Assembly: GCF_016658545.1 (NCBI RefSeq)
Contig: NZ_JACVZC010000005.1
Span: 1 to 64,000 of the forward strand
DNA length: 64,000 bases
DNA from: Pseudomonas sp. S37
Lineage (GTDB): Bacteria > Pseudomonadota > Gammaproteobacteria > Pseudomonadales > Pseudomonadaceae
Direction of reading: 5' to 3'
Part shown: positions 40,797-50,737 of the stretch, in pieces
Layout of the letters: each line of letters opens with the position of its first letter
Position numbering within the stretch: the first letter of the stretch is position 1
The notes under the pieces: generated by a model
What the model was told of the DNA's origin: nothing
The model's database searches: none
What the model saw: only the letters and a program-made list of their open reading frames with translations
Program-made: the position numbers and the translations under genes

Positions 40797-42806
40797 ATGT
40801 CCCGACTCAATCCCCGGCAGCAGGAAGCCCGTGACTACGTCGGCGGCCCTCTTTTGGTGCTCGCCGGTGCAGGCTCGGGCAAGACCAGCGTGATCACGCG
40901 CAAGATTGCCCACCTGATCCAGAACTGCGGCATCCGTGCCCAGTACATCGTGGCGATGACCTTTACCAACAAGGCCGCACGCGAGATGAAGGAGCGGGTC
41001 GGCACCTTGCTGCGCCCGGGGGAAGGCCGCGGCCTGACGGTGTGCACGTTCCACAACCTGGGCCTGAACATCATCCGCAAGGAGCACGAGCGCCTGGGCT
41101 ACAAGCCGGGCTTCTCGATCTTCGACGAGTCCGACATCAAGGCGTTGCTGTCGGACATCATGCAGAAGGAATACTCCGGCGACGACGGCATCGACGAGAT
41201 CAAGAACATGATCGGTGCCTGGAAAAACGACCTGATCCTGCCGCCCGAAGCCCTGGAAAAGGCGCGCAACCCGCGCGAGCAGACCGCCGCCATCGTCTAC
41301 ACCCACTACCAGCGCACGCTCAAGGCGTTCAACGCGGTGGACTTCGACGACCTCATCCTGCAGCCGGTCAAGCTGTTCCAGGAGCACCCCGAGGTGCTGG
41401 AGCGCTGGCAGAACCGCGTGCGCTACCTGCTGGTGGACGAATACCAGGACACCAACGCCAGCCAGTACCTGCTGGTGAAGATGCTGATCGGCATGCGCAA
41501 CCAGTTCACCGTGGTGGGCGACGACGACCAGTCGATCTACGCCTGGCGCGGTGCCCGCCCCGAGAACCTGATGCTGCTCAAGGAGGACTACCCCTCCCTG
41601 AAGATCGTCATGCTGGAGCAGAACTACCGCTCCACCAGCCGCATCCTGCGCTGCGCCAACGTACTGATCGCCAACAACCCGCATGCGTTCGAAAAGCAGC
41701 TGTGGAGCGAGATGGGCGTGGGCGACGAGATCCGCGTGATCCGCTGCAAGAACGAGGAAGCCGAGGCCGAACGCGTGGCCATGGAAATCCTCACCTTGCA
41801 CCTGCGCACCAACCGGCCGTACAGCGACTTCGCCATCCTCTACCGCGGCAACTACCAGGCCAAGCTGATCGAACTGAAGCTGCAGCACCACCAGGTGCCG
41901 TATCGCCTGTCGGGCGGCAACAGCTTCTTCGGCCGCCAGGAGGTCAAGGACCTGATGGCCTACCTGCGCTTGCTGGTAAACCCGGACGATGACAACGCCT
42001 ACCTGCGGGTAATCAACGTGCCGCGCCGCGAAATCGGCTCCACCACCCTGGAAAAGCTCGGCAACTACTCCACCGAGCGCGGCATTTCGATGTACGCCGC
42101 CAGCGAGGAGCTGGGCCTGGGCGAGCACCTGGACGCGCGCTACACCGAGCGTTTGCAGCGCTTCAAGCACTGGCTGGACGGGGTGCGCCACAAGGTTGCC
42201 CTGGAAGACCCGATTGCCGCGCTGCAAGAGATGATTCGCGACATCGACTACGAGAACTGGATCCGCCAGCAGACCGCCAGCGACAAGGCTGCCGAGTTCC
42301 GCATCAGCAACGTCTGGTTCCTGGTCGAAGCGCTGAAGAACACCCTCGAGAAGGATGAAGAGGGTGAAATGACCATCGAGGACGCCATCGGCAAGCTGGT
42401 GCTGCGCGACATGCTCGAGCGCCAGCAGGAAGAAGAAGAGAACGCCGAAGGTGTGCAGATGATGACCCTGCACGCCTCCAAGGGCCTGGAATTCCCTTAC
42501 GTGTTCATCATGGGCATGGAAGAGGAAATCCTCCCGCACCGCTCCAGCATCGAGGCCGACACCATCGAAGAAGAACGCCGCCTGGCCTACGTGGGCATCA
42601 CCCGCGCGCGCCAGACCCTGGCCTTCACCTTCGCTGCCAAGCGCAAGCAGTACGGTGAAATCATCGACTGCACGCCCAGCCGGTTCCTCGACGAACTGCC
42701 ACCGGACGACCTGGCCTGGGAGGGCCTGGACGATGCGCCGGTCGAGGTGAAGGCCGCACGCGGCAACAACGCCCTGGCCGATATCCGGGCAATGCTCAAA
42801 CGCTGA
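40797..42806 (+). CDS. rep: ATP-dependent DNA helicase Rep
   Basis: A 669-residue superfamily-1A 3'-5' helicase, which helps replication forks pass protein blocks. Motif I is AGAGSGKTS (about 25-33), motif Ia TFTNKAAREM, motif II LVDEYQDTN, motif III VGDDDQSIYAWRGA, motif IV LEQNYRS, motif V TLHASKGLE and motif VI RRLAYVGITRARQ. The Rep-type start MSRLNPRQQEA fixes the start codon, and the length equals Rep in other pseudomonads. It probably forms a transcript with xpt 65 bp downstream, although a perfect palindrome lies between them. Confidence 0.97.
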   Translation: MSRLNPRQQEARDYVGGPLLVLAGAGSGKTSVITRKIAHLIQNCGIRAQYIVAMTFTNKAAREMKERVGTLLRPGEGRGLTVCTFHNLGLNIIRKEHERLGYKPGFSIFDESDIKALLSDIMQKEYSGDDGIDEIKNMIGAWKNDLILPPEALEKARNPREQTAAIVYTHYQRTLKAFNAVDFDDLILQPVKLFQEHPEVLERWQNRVRYLLVDEYQDTNASQYLLVKMLIGMRNQFTVVGDDDQSIYAWRGARPENLMLLKEDYPSLKIVMLEQNYRSTSRILRCANVLIANNPHAFEKQLWSEMGVGDEIRVIRCKNEEAEAERVAMEILTLHLRTNRPYSDFAILYRGNYQAKLIELKLQHHQVPYRLSGGNSFFGRQEVKDLMAYLRLLVNPDDDNAYLRVINVPRREIGSTTLEKLGNYSTERGISMYAASEELGLGEHLDARYTERLQRFKHWLDGVRHKVALEDPIAALQEMIRDIDYENWIRQQTASDKAAEFRISNVWFLVEALKNTLEKDEEGEMTIEDAIGKLVLRDMLERQQEEEENAEGVQMMTLHASKGLEFPYVFIMGMEEEILPHRSSIEADTIEEERRLAYVGITRARQTLAFTFAAKRKQYGEIIDCTPSRFLDELPPDDLAWEGLDDAPVEVKAARGNNALADIRAMLKR

Positions 42807-42823
42807 TCAACCATTACTCTTAA

Positions 42824-43442
<619 letters not shown>

Positions 43443-43444
<2 letters not shown>

Positions 43445-43541
43445 GGCCGCTCCGCGGTCCCTTGTAGGAGCGGGTTTACCCGCGAATGCGATATCGAATG
43501 TACCACCGCATTCGCGGGTAAACCCGCTCCTACATCGGGCC
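43443..43541. repeat. Type I REP pair
   Basis: Inverted pair between convergent xpt and the acetyl-CoA hydrolase gene, arranged with the outer arms facing outward: GTAGGAGCGGGTTTACCCGC then GCGGGTAAACCCGCTCCTAC. The orientation of the two halves is inverted relative to most pairs in the window. Confidence 0.9.
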
Positions 43542-43556
43542 AATGCGCCCTGGGGT

Positions 43557-45416
43557 TTATTGGGTTGCTGCCAACCCCGCCAGCAACAACCGCTGGTACA
43601 GCTCTTCCTTCAGCCCCTGCGGACGATCCAGCTGCATCCGCTCCAGATGCCGCTCATACCCCTCCGGCCCCGGCGCATCCAGTGCGGCCTTGCCCAACTC
43701 CAGCACCTCGCTCAGCTTGAACTTGCTCTTCAACCAGTTCAGCGCCCGCAGCAAGTCCCGCTCTTCGGCCGTAAAGTCCGTACCCAGCGGATACTCCGGG
43801 AACAACCGCGCATGCCCCGCCCTGACCGCCTCCAGCCGCTGCGGCGTGTTATCGGCAAAGCGTGCGTCCAGCTGAAAATCCCTGGCCAGCTTGCCGGCGC
43901 TCTTGGCCTGTTCGATCAGCCCCTGCTGGAACCGCGAATCACACACTGCCAGCAACCGCGCAATCACCTCGCTGTCAGTCTGCCCGCGCAGGTCGGCAAT
44001 GCCGTACTCGGTCACCACGATATCGCGCAGGTGCCGGGGGATGGTGCAGTGGCCATACGTCCAGAAAATGTTCGACGTCACCTCCCCGCCCGCCTCGCGC
44101 CAACTGCGCAACAGCAGGATCGAGCGCCCGCCCTCCAGCGCATGGCCCTGAGCAACGAAGTTGTATTGCCCACCCACGCCACTGAGCACCCGGCCATCTT
44201 CCAGCTGGTCGGCAACGCCGGCACCCAGCAGGGTCATGCCGAACGCCGTGTTGATGAAGCGTGCATCGCGACGCTGGCGTCGCTTGAGTTCCTCTTGCCC
44301 GTAGAGTTCGTTGATGAAGCTGATACGGGTCATGACGAATTGTGCACGCTGCTCCAGCGGCATCTCGCGCAAGCGCTGGTAGAACGCCTGCGGGCCAAGG
44401 AAGAAGCCACCGTGCAACAACGCGCCCTGCTCATCCGCCGGGCGTCGCAACAGGCCTGCCTCGGCCAGCACCAGCAGGCCGTTGACGAACATCTCGCTGC
44501 AGCCGTAGAGGCCTTGAGCGAAAGTATCCAGCCCCCCTTCCCGCTCGATCAGCGCCTGCCAGGGGCCGACATCGAGTGCATCGAGCACCGCACGGTAGCC
44601 GGCGTTGTCGCCCTGGCGCGCCAGCAATGCCGCGGCGACCGCATCGCCCATGGCACCAATACCGATCTGTAGCGTACCGCCGTCACGCACCAGGCTGCTG
44701 GCGTGCAGGCCGATGCAGTGGTCCTGGAGGCCGACCGGCATGTTCGGCGTGGAGAACAGCCGGCGTTGCTCGGCTTCATCGAGCAGCAGGTCGAAAGCAT
44801 CGATGGGCAGCTCGGCATCGCCTGGCATGTAGGGCAGCTCGGCATGCACCTGGCCGAGCATGAGGATGGTTTCGCCGGCGGCGCGGCGCTTGGCGATCAT
44901 CGGCAACAGGTCGAGGGTGATATCGGGGTTGCAGGCCAGGCTCAAGTGCACCGGTTTCTCGGGGGTGGCCGCTACGAGCTGGGCAATCAGGTTCAGGCCC
45001 TTGGCGTTGATGTCACGTGCGGCGTGGCTGTAGTTGCTGCTGACGTAATCCTGCTGGGCCGACTCACTGTGCAACAGGCTGCCCGGCTGCATGAAGAACT
45101 GCTCGACGCGGATGTTGGGTGGCAGCGTGTCGTTGCGCAATTCGGCAAGGTAGGTGAGCTCTTCGTAGTCGGCGAAGACACGTTCGACAAAGGGTTCGAG
45201 AAAGCGCCGCTGCAAGCCATCACCCAGTGGCGGGCGGCCGAGGGATAGTGCCGTGTAAATGGTCAGCTGCCGTTCGGGCAGCTCGCGGATGCGGGCGTAA
45301 AGCGCATTGACGAAGGCGTTGGGCTTGCCCAGGCCCAGCGGCAGGCCCATGTGGATATGGGCTGGCAGGCGCGCCAGGACTTGCTCGACAGCCTGGTCGA
45401 TGGAGCAGAGGTGCAT
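43557..45416 (-). CDS. Acetyl-CoA hydrolase/transferase family protein
   Basis: A 619-residue protein of the acetyl-CoA hydrolase/4-hydroxybutyrate CoA-transferase family, which moves or releases CoA through a glutamyl-CoA thioester. The conserved C-terminal part has GGVGGQYNFVAQ-type sequence (GVGGQYNFVAQGHALEGGRS) and VVTEYGIADLRGQTD. It is longer than the typical 430-500-residue enzymes, with an extra C-terminal segment of about 90 residues. AGGAGGCCCCG precedes the ATG used. Substrate cannot be told; the name hydrolase is family-level only. It is monocistronic. Confidence 0.88.
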   Translation of the reverse strand: MHLCSIDQAVEQVLARLPAHIHMGLPLGLGKPNAFVNALYARIRELPERQLTIYTALSLGRPPLGDGLQRRFLEPFVERVFADYEELTYLAELRNDTLPPNIRVEQFFMQPGSLLHSESAQQDYVSSNYSHAARDINAKGLNLIAQLVAATPEKPVHLSLACNPDITLDLLPMIAKRRAAGETILMLGQVHAELPYMPGDAELPIDAFDLLLDEAEQRRLFSTPNMPVGLQDHCIGLHASSLVRDGGTLQIGIGAMGDAVAAALLARQGDNAGYRAVLDALDVGPWQALIEREGGLDTFAQGLYGCSEMFVNGLLVLAEAGLLRRPADEQGALLHGGFFLGPQAFYQRLREMPLEQRAQFVMTRISFINELYGQEELKRRQRRDARFINTAFGMTLLGAGVADQLEDGRVLSGVGGQYNFVAQGHALEGGRSILLLRSWREAGGEVTSNIFWTYGHCTIPRHLRDIVVTEYGIADLRGQTDSEVIARLLAVCDSRFQQGLIEQAKSAGKLARDFQLDARFADNTPQRLEAVRAGHARLFPEYPLGTDFTAEERDLLRALNWLKSKFKLSEVLELGKAALDAPGPEGYERHLERMQLDRPQGLKEELYQRLLLAGLAATQ

Positions 45417-45482
45417 CGGGGCCTCCTGAGACATCCATGGGTTCAGGGGTTGGACATGGGTTCAAGCGGGTTGGTTGCCTGG

Positions 45483-45577
45483 GCGGGCCTCTTCGCGGGT
45501 AAACCCGCTCCTACAATTATCCGTGTGGTGCCTGGGTCGTTGTAGGAGCGGCTTTAGCCGCGAAGAGGCCGGCACAG
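45483..45577. repeat. Type I REP pair
   Basis: Inverted pair between two minus-strand genes (the cytochrome gene and the acetyl-CoA hydrolase family gene). Cores GCGGGTAAACCCGC and GCGGCTTTAGCCGC. A conventional terminator lies just to the right. Confidence 0.92.
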
Positions 45578-45589
45578 CCACCACAAAAA

Positions 45590-45618
45590 CAAAGCCCGCC
45601 AATAATGGCGGGCCTCAT
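45590..45618 (-). terminator. Rho-independent terminator of the cytochrome gene
   Basis: Minus strand: GGCCCGCCATTATTGGCGGGCT followed by TTGTTTTTG; a GCCCGCC/GGCGGGC stem of 7 bp with a T-rich tail, 17 bp past the stop codon. Confidence 0.8.
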
Positions 45619-45634
45619 GCAATTCAGCTGCGGC

Positions 45635-46057
45635 TCAAAGCCCGGACATTTTCTTGATTGCCCCTTTCAGGTCGTCATCCGAGCAGTCCGCGCAGGTGCC
45701 TTTCGGCGGCATGGCGTTGATGCCGGTAATGGCCTTGGCCAGGATGCCATCCAGGCCGCCCTGGTGGTCGGCGCGTTCTTTCCACGCGGCGGTGTCGCCC
45801 ACTTTAGGCGCACCAAGCAGCCCGGTGCCATGGCAGGCATTGCAGTGCTTGGCGATGATCTCGTCCGGTGTTTTCGCACCCCCGCCCCCTGCTGCAACAG
45901 CCACTTCCATGCCTTTGCATTCCTGGCCCTGGACGCACACCTGGCCAACCGGTTCCAGGCGTTTGGCGATGTCGTCATTGGTCGCAGCGGTTGCGCTCAT
46001 TGCCCAGAGGGCGAATACGGCTGCTGGTACGGCCAGCATCTTCTTGATTTGGTTCAC
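45635..46057 (-). CDS. Cytochrome c5-type periplasmic monohaem protein
   Basis: A 140-residue exported c-type cytochrome. A signal peptide (KKMLAVPAAVFALWAMSATA, cut near AATN) leads to a domain with one CxxCH haem site (HCNACHGTG) and a distal Met in INAMPPKGTC. Two extra Cys in GTCADCSDDD are a cytochrome c5 feature. A GTG start with GAGGGTG upstream is preferred; the longer frame has no ribosome site. It corresponds in position to the cytochrome c5 gene next to pauR in pseudomonads. It may carry electrons to a terminal oxidase. Monocistronic, with its own terminator. Confidence 0.88.
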   Translation of the reverse strand: MNQIKKMLAVPAAVFALWAMSATAATNDDIAKRLEPVGQVCVQGQECKGMEVAVAAGGGGAKTPDEIIAKHCNACHGTGLLGAPKVGDTAAWKERADHQGGLDGILAKAITGINAMPPKGTCADCSDDDLKGAIKKMSGL

Positions 46058-46193
46058 GCGAACACCCTCATGGTGGCTAATCACGCTCGCGGCCACGGAA
46101 CGGCGAGCGTTGAAAAGTATAGCGGGAACCCAGAGGCCGTGAAACGACCCTACACGGGAAAGGGGTATTGCCGAATCAATGCACTGCGCTGGA

Positions 46194-46742
46194 TCAAAAG
46201 TTTGATGGCGTCGCCGCGCTGATCAGCCGCGCAGGCTGGTCGAACGGGTTGCGAAAACGGTGCGGACGGGTGCTTTCGAAGTAGTAGCTGTCGCCCACTT
46301 CGAGGATGAAGATCTCGTTGCCGACCACCAGCTCCAGGCGGCCTTCGAGCAGGATGCCGGTTTCTTCGCCGTCGTGGGTGAGCATTTCGGCACCGGTATC
46401 GGCGCCTGGCGGGTACACCTCGGTGAGGAAGGCGATGGCACGGTTGGGGTGCGACTTGCCGACCAGTTTCATGGTCACCGCGCCATCCGAAATGTCGATC
46501 AGCTCGTGGGCCTTGTAGACGATTTGCGCCGGGCTTTCGGCCTCCAGCTCGACCGAAAAGAACTCGACCATGGACATGGGAATGCCGCTCAGCACCTTGC
46601 GCAAGGAGCTGATCGAAGGGCTTACGCTGTTTTTCTCGATCATCGAGATGGTGCTGTTGGTCACCCCGGCCCGCTTGGCGAGTTCGCGCTGGGACAGGCC
46701 CTTGAGCTTGCGGATGGCTTGCAGTCGTTCGCCGACGTCCAA
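46194..46742 (-). CDS. pauR: Polyamine-responsive XRE/cupin repressor PauR (PuuR family)
   Basis: A 182-residue regulator: XRE-type HTH at about 8-62 (LQAIRKLKGLSQRELAKRAG, SNSTISMIEK-type helix) and a cupin effector domain at about 105-180 (GEETGILLEGRLELVVG). PauR in P. aeruginosa represses polyamine-catabolic genes and responds to putrescine-type polyamines; the gene sits next to dadX there too. It begins with TTG, supported by AGGAGG about eight bases upstream. Targets in this window would be kauB and the PuuB-like oxidase gene. It follows alr/dadX in the same direction after 109 bp. Confidence 0.9.
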   Translation of the reverse strand: MDVGERLQAIRKLKGLSQRELAKRAGVTNSTISMIEKNSVSPSISSLRKVLSGIPMSMVEFFSVELEAESPAQIVYKAHELIDISDGAVTMKLVGKSHPNRAIAFLTEVYPPGADTGAEMLTHDGEETGILLEGRLELVVGNEIFILEVGDSYYFESTRPHRFRNPFDQPARLISAATPSNF

Positions 46743-46851
46743 AGCTGGAGCCTCCTGAAACGGTGGAAAGGGGGGTGAATGTGAACGATATCATGGCAAT
46801 GCCGTTCAGTATTTACAACACACCGCCCCTCAACCTGTCCGCTTCAGCGTG

Positions 46852-47925
46852 TCATTCGCCGACGTAGTCCCGTGGTACCCGCTTCAGGTTGCAGAAGATC
46901 TGGTACGGAATGGTGCCCGCATGCGCAGCCACTTCACTGGCCAGCACCTGCTTGCCCCACAGCTCGACCGGGCTGCCGACGGTGGCTTGCGGCACGTCGG
47001 TGAGGTCGATGCTGAGCATGTCCATCGATACCCGGCCAATCAGCTGGGCGCGCTGGCCGGCCACCAGCACCGGGGTACCGTTGGGCGCCTGGCGCGGGTA
47101 ACCATCGGCATAGCCCATGGCAACCACGCCAACACGGGTTGGCCGTGGGCTGACGAACTTGGCGCCGTAGCCCACCGGCTCGCCGGCAGGCAGCTCGCGC
47201 ACGCTGATGACGCGCGATTGCAACGTCATTACCGGTTGCAGGCGCTCGGCCTCGGCCTGGGCCACTTCGAATGGTGTGGCGCCGTACAGCATCAGGCCCG
47301 GGCGTACCCAGTCGCTGGGTGCCTGTGGCCAGCCCAGTACGCCAGGCGAGTTGCGCAGGCTGCACTCGGCGGCCAGGCCCTGGCGGGCGGCTTCGAACAC
47401 GGCGATCTGCTGCGCGGTGGCGTCGGCGCCCAGCTCATCGGCGCGGGCGAAGTGGCTCATCAGTACGATGCGTGAAACCTTGCCGGTGGCCAGCAGGCGC
47501 TGGTAGGCGTCGTGGTAATCCTTGGGGTGCAGGCCGACGCGGTGCATGCCGCTGTCGAGCTTCAGCCATACGGTGAGCGGCTTGTGTACCTGGGTTTTCT
47601 CGATGGCTTCCAGCTGCCACAGCGAGTGCACCACGCACCACAAGTCATGCTCGGCGATCAGCGCCAACTCGCTGGCTTCGAAGAAGCCCTCCAGCAGCAG
47701 CACCGGTGCCTTGATACCCGCGGCGCGCAGTTCCAGCGCCTCTTCGATGCAGGCCACGGCAAAGCCATCGGCTTCTGCCTCCAGGGCCAGGGCGCAGCGC
47801 ACGGCGCCATGGCCGTAGGCATCGGCCTTGATCACGGCGAGGGCTTTGACACCGGTCAGTTCACGGGCCAGACGGTAGTTGTGGCGCAGGGCCTGGAGGT
47901 CGATCAGGGCGCGGGCGGGACGCAT
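46852..47925 (-). CDS. dadX: Catabolic alanine racemase DadX
   Basis: A 357-residue PLP-dependent racemase interconverting L- and D-alanine. The PLP-lysine is Lys33 ([12 protein letters not shown]) and the second catalytic base a Tyr in [11 protein letters not shown] (about residue 253). The start [17 protein letters not shown] is the family's. The longer frame upstream runs through REP DNA. It lies downstream of dadA in the same direction, as in the dad operon where DadX supplies D-alanine to DadA. It may also be the only alanine racemase needed for peptidoglycan; a separate alr elsewhere cannot be excluded. Confidence 0.94.
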   Translation of the reverse strand: MRPARALIDLQALRHNYRLARELTGVKALAVIKADAYGHGAVRCALALEAEADGFAVACIEEALELRAAGIKAPVLLLEGFFEASELALIAEHDLWCVVHSLWQLEAIEKTQVHKPLTVWLKLDSGMHRVGLHPKDYHDAYQRLLATGKVSRIVLMSHFARADELGADATAQQIAVFEAARQGLAAECSLRNSPGVLGWPQAPSDWVRPGLMLYGATPFEVAQAEAERLQPVMTLQSRVISVRELPAGEPVGYGAKFVSPRPTRVGVVAMGYADGYPRQAPNGTPVLVAGQRAQLIGRVSMDMLSIDLTDVPQATVGSPVELWGKQVLASEVAAHAGTIPYQIFCNLKRVPRDYVGE

Positions 47926-47940
47926 GGCGGCTGCCTTATG

Positions 47941-48168
47941 GTGGTTCACAGGTTGAAAACAGTGTTGGGTTCTTCGCGGCTGAAGCCGCTCCCACAAGGG
48001 ACCGCACAATGTCCGGGAACATGCACTCCCTGTGGTTACGCTGGTTCACAGGTTGAGATCGGTGTTGGCTTCTTCGCGGGTGAACCCGCTCCCACAGGGA
48101 CCGCACAATGCCAAGTATTGTGCGGTCCCTGTGGGAGCGGCTTTAGCCGCGAAGAGGCCGGAACAGGC
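47941..48168. repeat. REP cluster with an exact-spaced tandem duplication between dadA and dadX
   Basis: A unit of about 70 bp (GGTTCACAGGTTGA ... REP core ... GGGACCGCACAATG) occurs twice, at 47941-48011 and 48041-48110, with a period of 100 bp. The first has core GCGGCTGAAGCCGC, the second GCGGGTGAACCCGC; one base is deleted in the second. A third REP in the opposite direction (GCGGCTTTAGCCGC) ends the block. The whole gap between dadA and dadX is made of it. Confidence 0.85.
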
Positions 48169-48172
48169 GAAC

Positions 48173-49477
48173 TTACTGCTGGTGAGCCGGCGCAGTCTGC
48201 CCGTGCTTGGCCACTTCCGGGCTGTTGCCATAACGGGAAATGTCCAGGCCTTCGGCGCTGATCTGCGGCTTCTTGCGCGCAATCAGGTCGGCCAGCAGGC
48301 GACCGGAGCCGCACGCCATGGTCCAGCCCAGGGTACCGTGACCGGTGTTCAGGAACAGGTTGCGGAACGCCGTGGCACCCACGATCGGCGTACCGTCCGG
48401 GGTCGCCGGGCGCAGGCCGGTCCAGAAGCTGGCCTGGCTCAGGTCACCGCCCTGAGGATAAAGGTCGTTGACGATCATCTCCAGCGTTTCGCGCCGACGC
48501 GGGTTCAGCGACAGGTCAAAACCGGCGATTTCAGCCATGCCGCCCACGCGGATGCGGTTGTCGAAACGGGTGATCGCAACCTTGTAGGTTTCATCCAGAA
48601 TGGTCGAGGTCGGGGCCATGTCGCCGTTGGTGATCGGCACGGTCAGCGAGTAGCCTTTCAACGGATACACCGGGGCCTTGATGCCCAGCGGCTTGAGCAT
48701 CTGCGGCGAGTAGCTGCCCAGTGCCAGCACGTAGCGGTCGGCGGTTTCCAGCTTGCCGTCGATCCACACGCCATTGATGCGGTCACCCGCAAAGTCCAGG
48801 CGCTGGATATCCTGGCCGAAGCGGAATTCCACACCCAGCTTCAGCGCCATGTCGGCCAGCTTGGTGGTGAACAGTTGGCAGTCGCCGGTCTGGTCGTTGG
48901 GCAGGCGCAGGGCGCCGGCCAGGATGTCCTTCACGCCAGCCAGGGCCGGTTCGACGCGGGCAATGCCGTCGCGGTCGAGCAGCTCATACGGCACGCCGGA
49001 CTGTTCGAGTACGGCAATGTCCTTGGCCGCTGCATCAACCTGAGCCTGGGTGCGGAACAGCTGGGTAGTGCCCAGGCTGCGGTTTTCGTAGTTGATGCCG
49101 GTTTCGGCGCGCAGCTCGTCAAGGCAGTCACGGCTGTACTCGGACAGGCGCACCATGCGTTCCTTGTTCACCGCGTAACGGCTGGCGGTGCAGTTGCGCA
49201 GCATCTGGGCCATCCACAGGTACTGGTCGACATCGCCGGTGAGCTTGATGGCGAGTGGGGCGTGGCGCTCCAGCAGCCACTTCACGGCCTTCAACGGCAC
49301 ACCTGGGGCGGCCCAGGGCGAGGCATAGCCGGGCGAGATCTGGCCGGCGTTGGCAAAACTGGTTTCCATGGCCACCGCCGGCTGGCGGTCGACCACCGTG
49401 ACTTCGAAACCTTGCCGGGCCAGGTAGTAGGCACTGGCGGTTCCGATTACGCCGCTACCAAGTACCAGAACTCGCAT
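48173..49477 (-). CDS. dadA: D-amino acid dehydrogenase small subunit DadA
   Basis: A 434-residue flavoprotein of the inner membrane that oxidises D-alanine (and other D-amino acids) to the 2-oxoacid and ammonia, passing electrons to the respiratory chain. The FAD site is [20 protein letters not shown] with VTVVDRQ; the C-terminal motif [20 protein letters not shown] is typical. GAGGGATA precedes the ATG. It is divergent from lrp, which in pseudomonads activates the dad operon in response to alanine, and precedes dadX with 247 bp of REP DNA between them. Confidence 0.96.
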   Translation of the reverse strand: MRVLVLGSGVIGTASAYYLARQGFEVTVVDRQPAVAMETSFANAGQISPGYASPWAAPGVPLKAVKWLLERHAPLAIKLTGDVDQYLWMAQMLRNCTASRYAVNKERMVRLSEYSRDCLDELRAETGINYENRSLGTTQLFRTQAQVDAAAKDIAVLEQSGVPYELLDRDGIARVEPALAGVKDILAGALRLPNDQTGDCQLFTTKLADMALKLGVEFRFGQDIQRLDFAGDRINGVWIDGKLETADRYVLALGSYSPQMLKPLGIKAPVYPLKGYSLTVPITNGDMAPTSTILDETYKVAITRFDNRIRVGGMAEIAGFDLSLNPRRRETLEMIVNDLYPQGGDLSQASFWTGLRPATPDGTPIVGATAFRNLFLNTGHGTLGWTMACGSGRLLADLIARKKPQISAEGLDISRYGNSPEVAKHGQTAPAHQQ

Positions 49478-49538
49478 CGTTATATCCCTCACACGCGGCA
49501 CGCCGCAGACTTTTATTGAAATGGCATGAATGGGCGCA

Positions 49539-49601
49539 GTATAGGAATTCGAGACCAGTGCAATTCACTATATAAAAGCCTATTATTGGCGAGAATTCTC
49601 G
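49539..49601. promoter_or_regulatory. Divergent dadA/lrp control region
   Basis: Minus strand TATACT (49539-49544) is a likely -10 for dadA, 62 bp before its ATG. A perfect CGAGAATTCTCG palindrome lies at 49590-49601 upstream of lrp, and an AT-rich stretch joins the two. Lrp binding here is expected from the known dad/lrp circuit, but no site was matched beyond this. Confidence 0.45.
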
Positions 49602-49633
49602 GCAAAATCGCCTTTCACGGAGGGGCATCCCCT

Positions 49634-50122
49634 ATGAGAACCCAGCACCAGAGCAAGCGTGAACTGGACAAGATCGACCGTAACATCCTGCGTATCCTGC
49701 AGAATGACGGGCGTATTTCCTTCACCGAACTGGGCGAGAAAGTTGGGCTGTCCACCACCCCTTGCACCGAGCGGGTTCGCCGCCTGGAGCGCGAGGGCAT
49801 CATCATGGGCTACAACGCCCGCCTGAACCCGCAGCACCTCAAGGGCAGCCTGTTGGTGTTCGTGGAAATCAGCCTGGACTACAAGTCGGGCGACACTTTC
49901 GAGGAGTTCCGCCGCGCGGTGCTGAAGCTGCCGCACGTATTGGAGTGCCACCTGGTTTCTGGTGACTTCGACTACCTGGTGAAAGCGCGCATTTCGGAAA
50001 TGGCCTCGTACCGCAAGCTGCTTGGCGACATCTTGCTGAAACTGCCGCACGTGCGTGAGTCGAAGAGCTACATCGTGATGGAGGAAGTGAAAGAGAGCCT
50101 GTGCCTGCCGATCCCGGACTGA
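49634..50122 (+). CDS. lrp: Leucine-responsive regulatory protein Lrp
   Basis: A 162-residue Lrp/AsnC-family regulator: HTH at about 10-60 (LDKIDRNILRILQNDGRISF ... GLSTTPCTERVRRLEREG) and a RAM ligand-binding domain with beta-sheet fold. It is close to the Lrp that activates the dadAX operon in P. aeruginosa. GGAGGGG precedes the ATG. It is divergent from dadA and convergent with a small zinc/iron-cysteine gene whose stop is 2 bp away. Confidence 0.94.
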   Translation: MRTQHQSKRELDKIDRNILRILQNDGRISFTELGEKVGLSTTPCTERVRRLEREGIIMGYNARLNPQHLKGSLLVFVEISLDYKSGDTFEEFRRAVLKLPHVLECHLVSGDFDYLVKARISEMASYRKLLGDILLKLPHVRESKSYIVMEEVKESLCLPIPD

Positions 50123-50124
50123 CG

Positions 50125-50478
50125 TTAAACCAGTACCTGCCGGGTGGTGGCGATGAACTGGTGCACCAGCTGCTCGGCGCCGGGGTCGATCATCGGCTCA
50201 GGGCCACGGCCGCGCGGGCAAGCCATGCGCGGGGTGGTGCCGAACAGGCGGCAAATCATCGGCCGCTCTTCGTACACCGTGCAACCGCTGGGGCCCAGGT
50301 GCACGCAGTCCAGGCGCTGCAGCGCGGCGTCCTGCTCGGCCTGTGACTTGCGTGGCAGGCGGGCCATTTCTTCCGCCGAGGTGGTGACCGGGCCGCAGCA
50401 GTCGTGGCAGCCGGGTTCGCACTCGAAGGAAGGGATGAGTTCGCGCAGGAAGTGGATCTTGTGGCGGTTGCAGGACAT
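50125..50478 (-). CDS. YkgJ-family cysteine-cluster protein
   Basis: A 117-residue protein with eight Cys, most in the YkgJ pattern (ECEPGCHDCCGPVTTSAEE ... CTVYEERPMICRLFGTTPRM), thought to bind zinc or an iron-sulfur cluster. Function is unknown in the family. The ATG giving MSCNRHKIHF was chosen; a TTG four codons earlier is possible and neither has a strong ribosome site. It is convergent with lrp. Confidence 0.85.
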   Translation of the reverse strand: MSCNRHKIHFLRELIPSFECEPGCHDCCGPVTTSAEEMARLPRKSQAEQDAALQRLDCVHLGPSGCTVYEERPMICRLFGTTPRMACPRGRGPEPMIDPGAEQLVHQFIATTRQVLV

Positions 50479-50530
50479 GGCTAGGTACAACTATTGAAAA
50501 CCAGCCCGGATTATAGGCCCACACGCTCTT

Positions 50531-50650
50531 TGTAGGAGCGGCCTTGTGTCGCGAAAGGGGTGCGTAGCGCCCCCAGGATTCCAGCTTCGCCGCAAGTATT
50601 GCCGGGGCCGCCCTGCGGCCCAATCGCGACGCAAGGCCGCTCCTACAGGG
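50531..50650. repeat. Type II REP pair
   Basis: Inverted pair of the type II form (TGTAGGAGCGGCCTTGTGTC on the left; GCAAGGCCGCTCCTACA on the right) between divergent genes, upstream of the flavin oxidase gene. The left internal hairpin (GGGTGCGTAGCGCCCC) is a divergent form. Confidence 0.88.
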
Positions 50651-50737
50651 GGCCGTGTCAACCAGGCCAAGCGGTTGCCCACCCCAGAGCCCCGGCTTAT
50701 CCTCCTCCCCTAACCCATCAGCCTCAGGACCGAGCCC

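Noticed and set aside
40755..42539. A 594-codon open frame antisense to rep
   Set aside because: It mirrors rep across its whole length; long antisense frames are common in GC-rich DNA. The translation lacks recognisable domains and has no ribosome site, whereas rep shows all helicase motifs.
47925..48009. N-terminal extensions of many genes (for example dadX, amaA, the MFS gene at 55643, porin)
   Set aside because: The added residues (such as WERVYPRRG, AGLPAKGP or SRVNPLLQ) are translations of REP elements, and ribosome sites stand at the internal starts; the shorter starts match family lengths.
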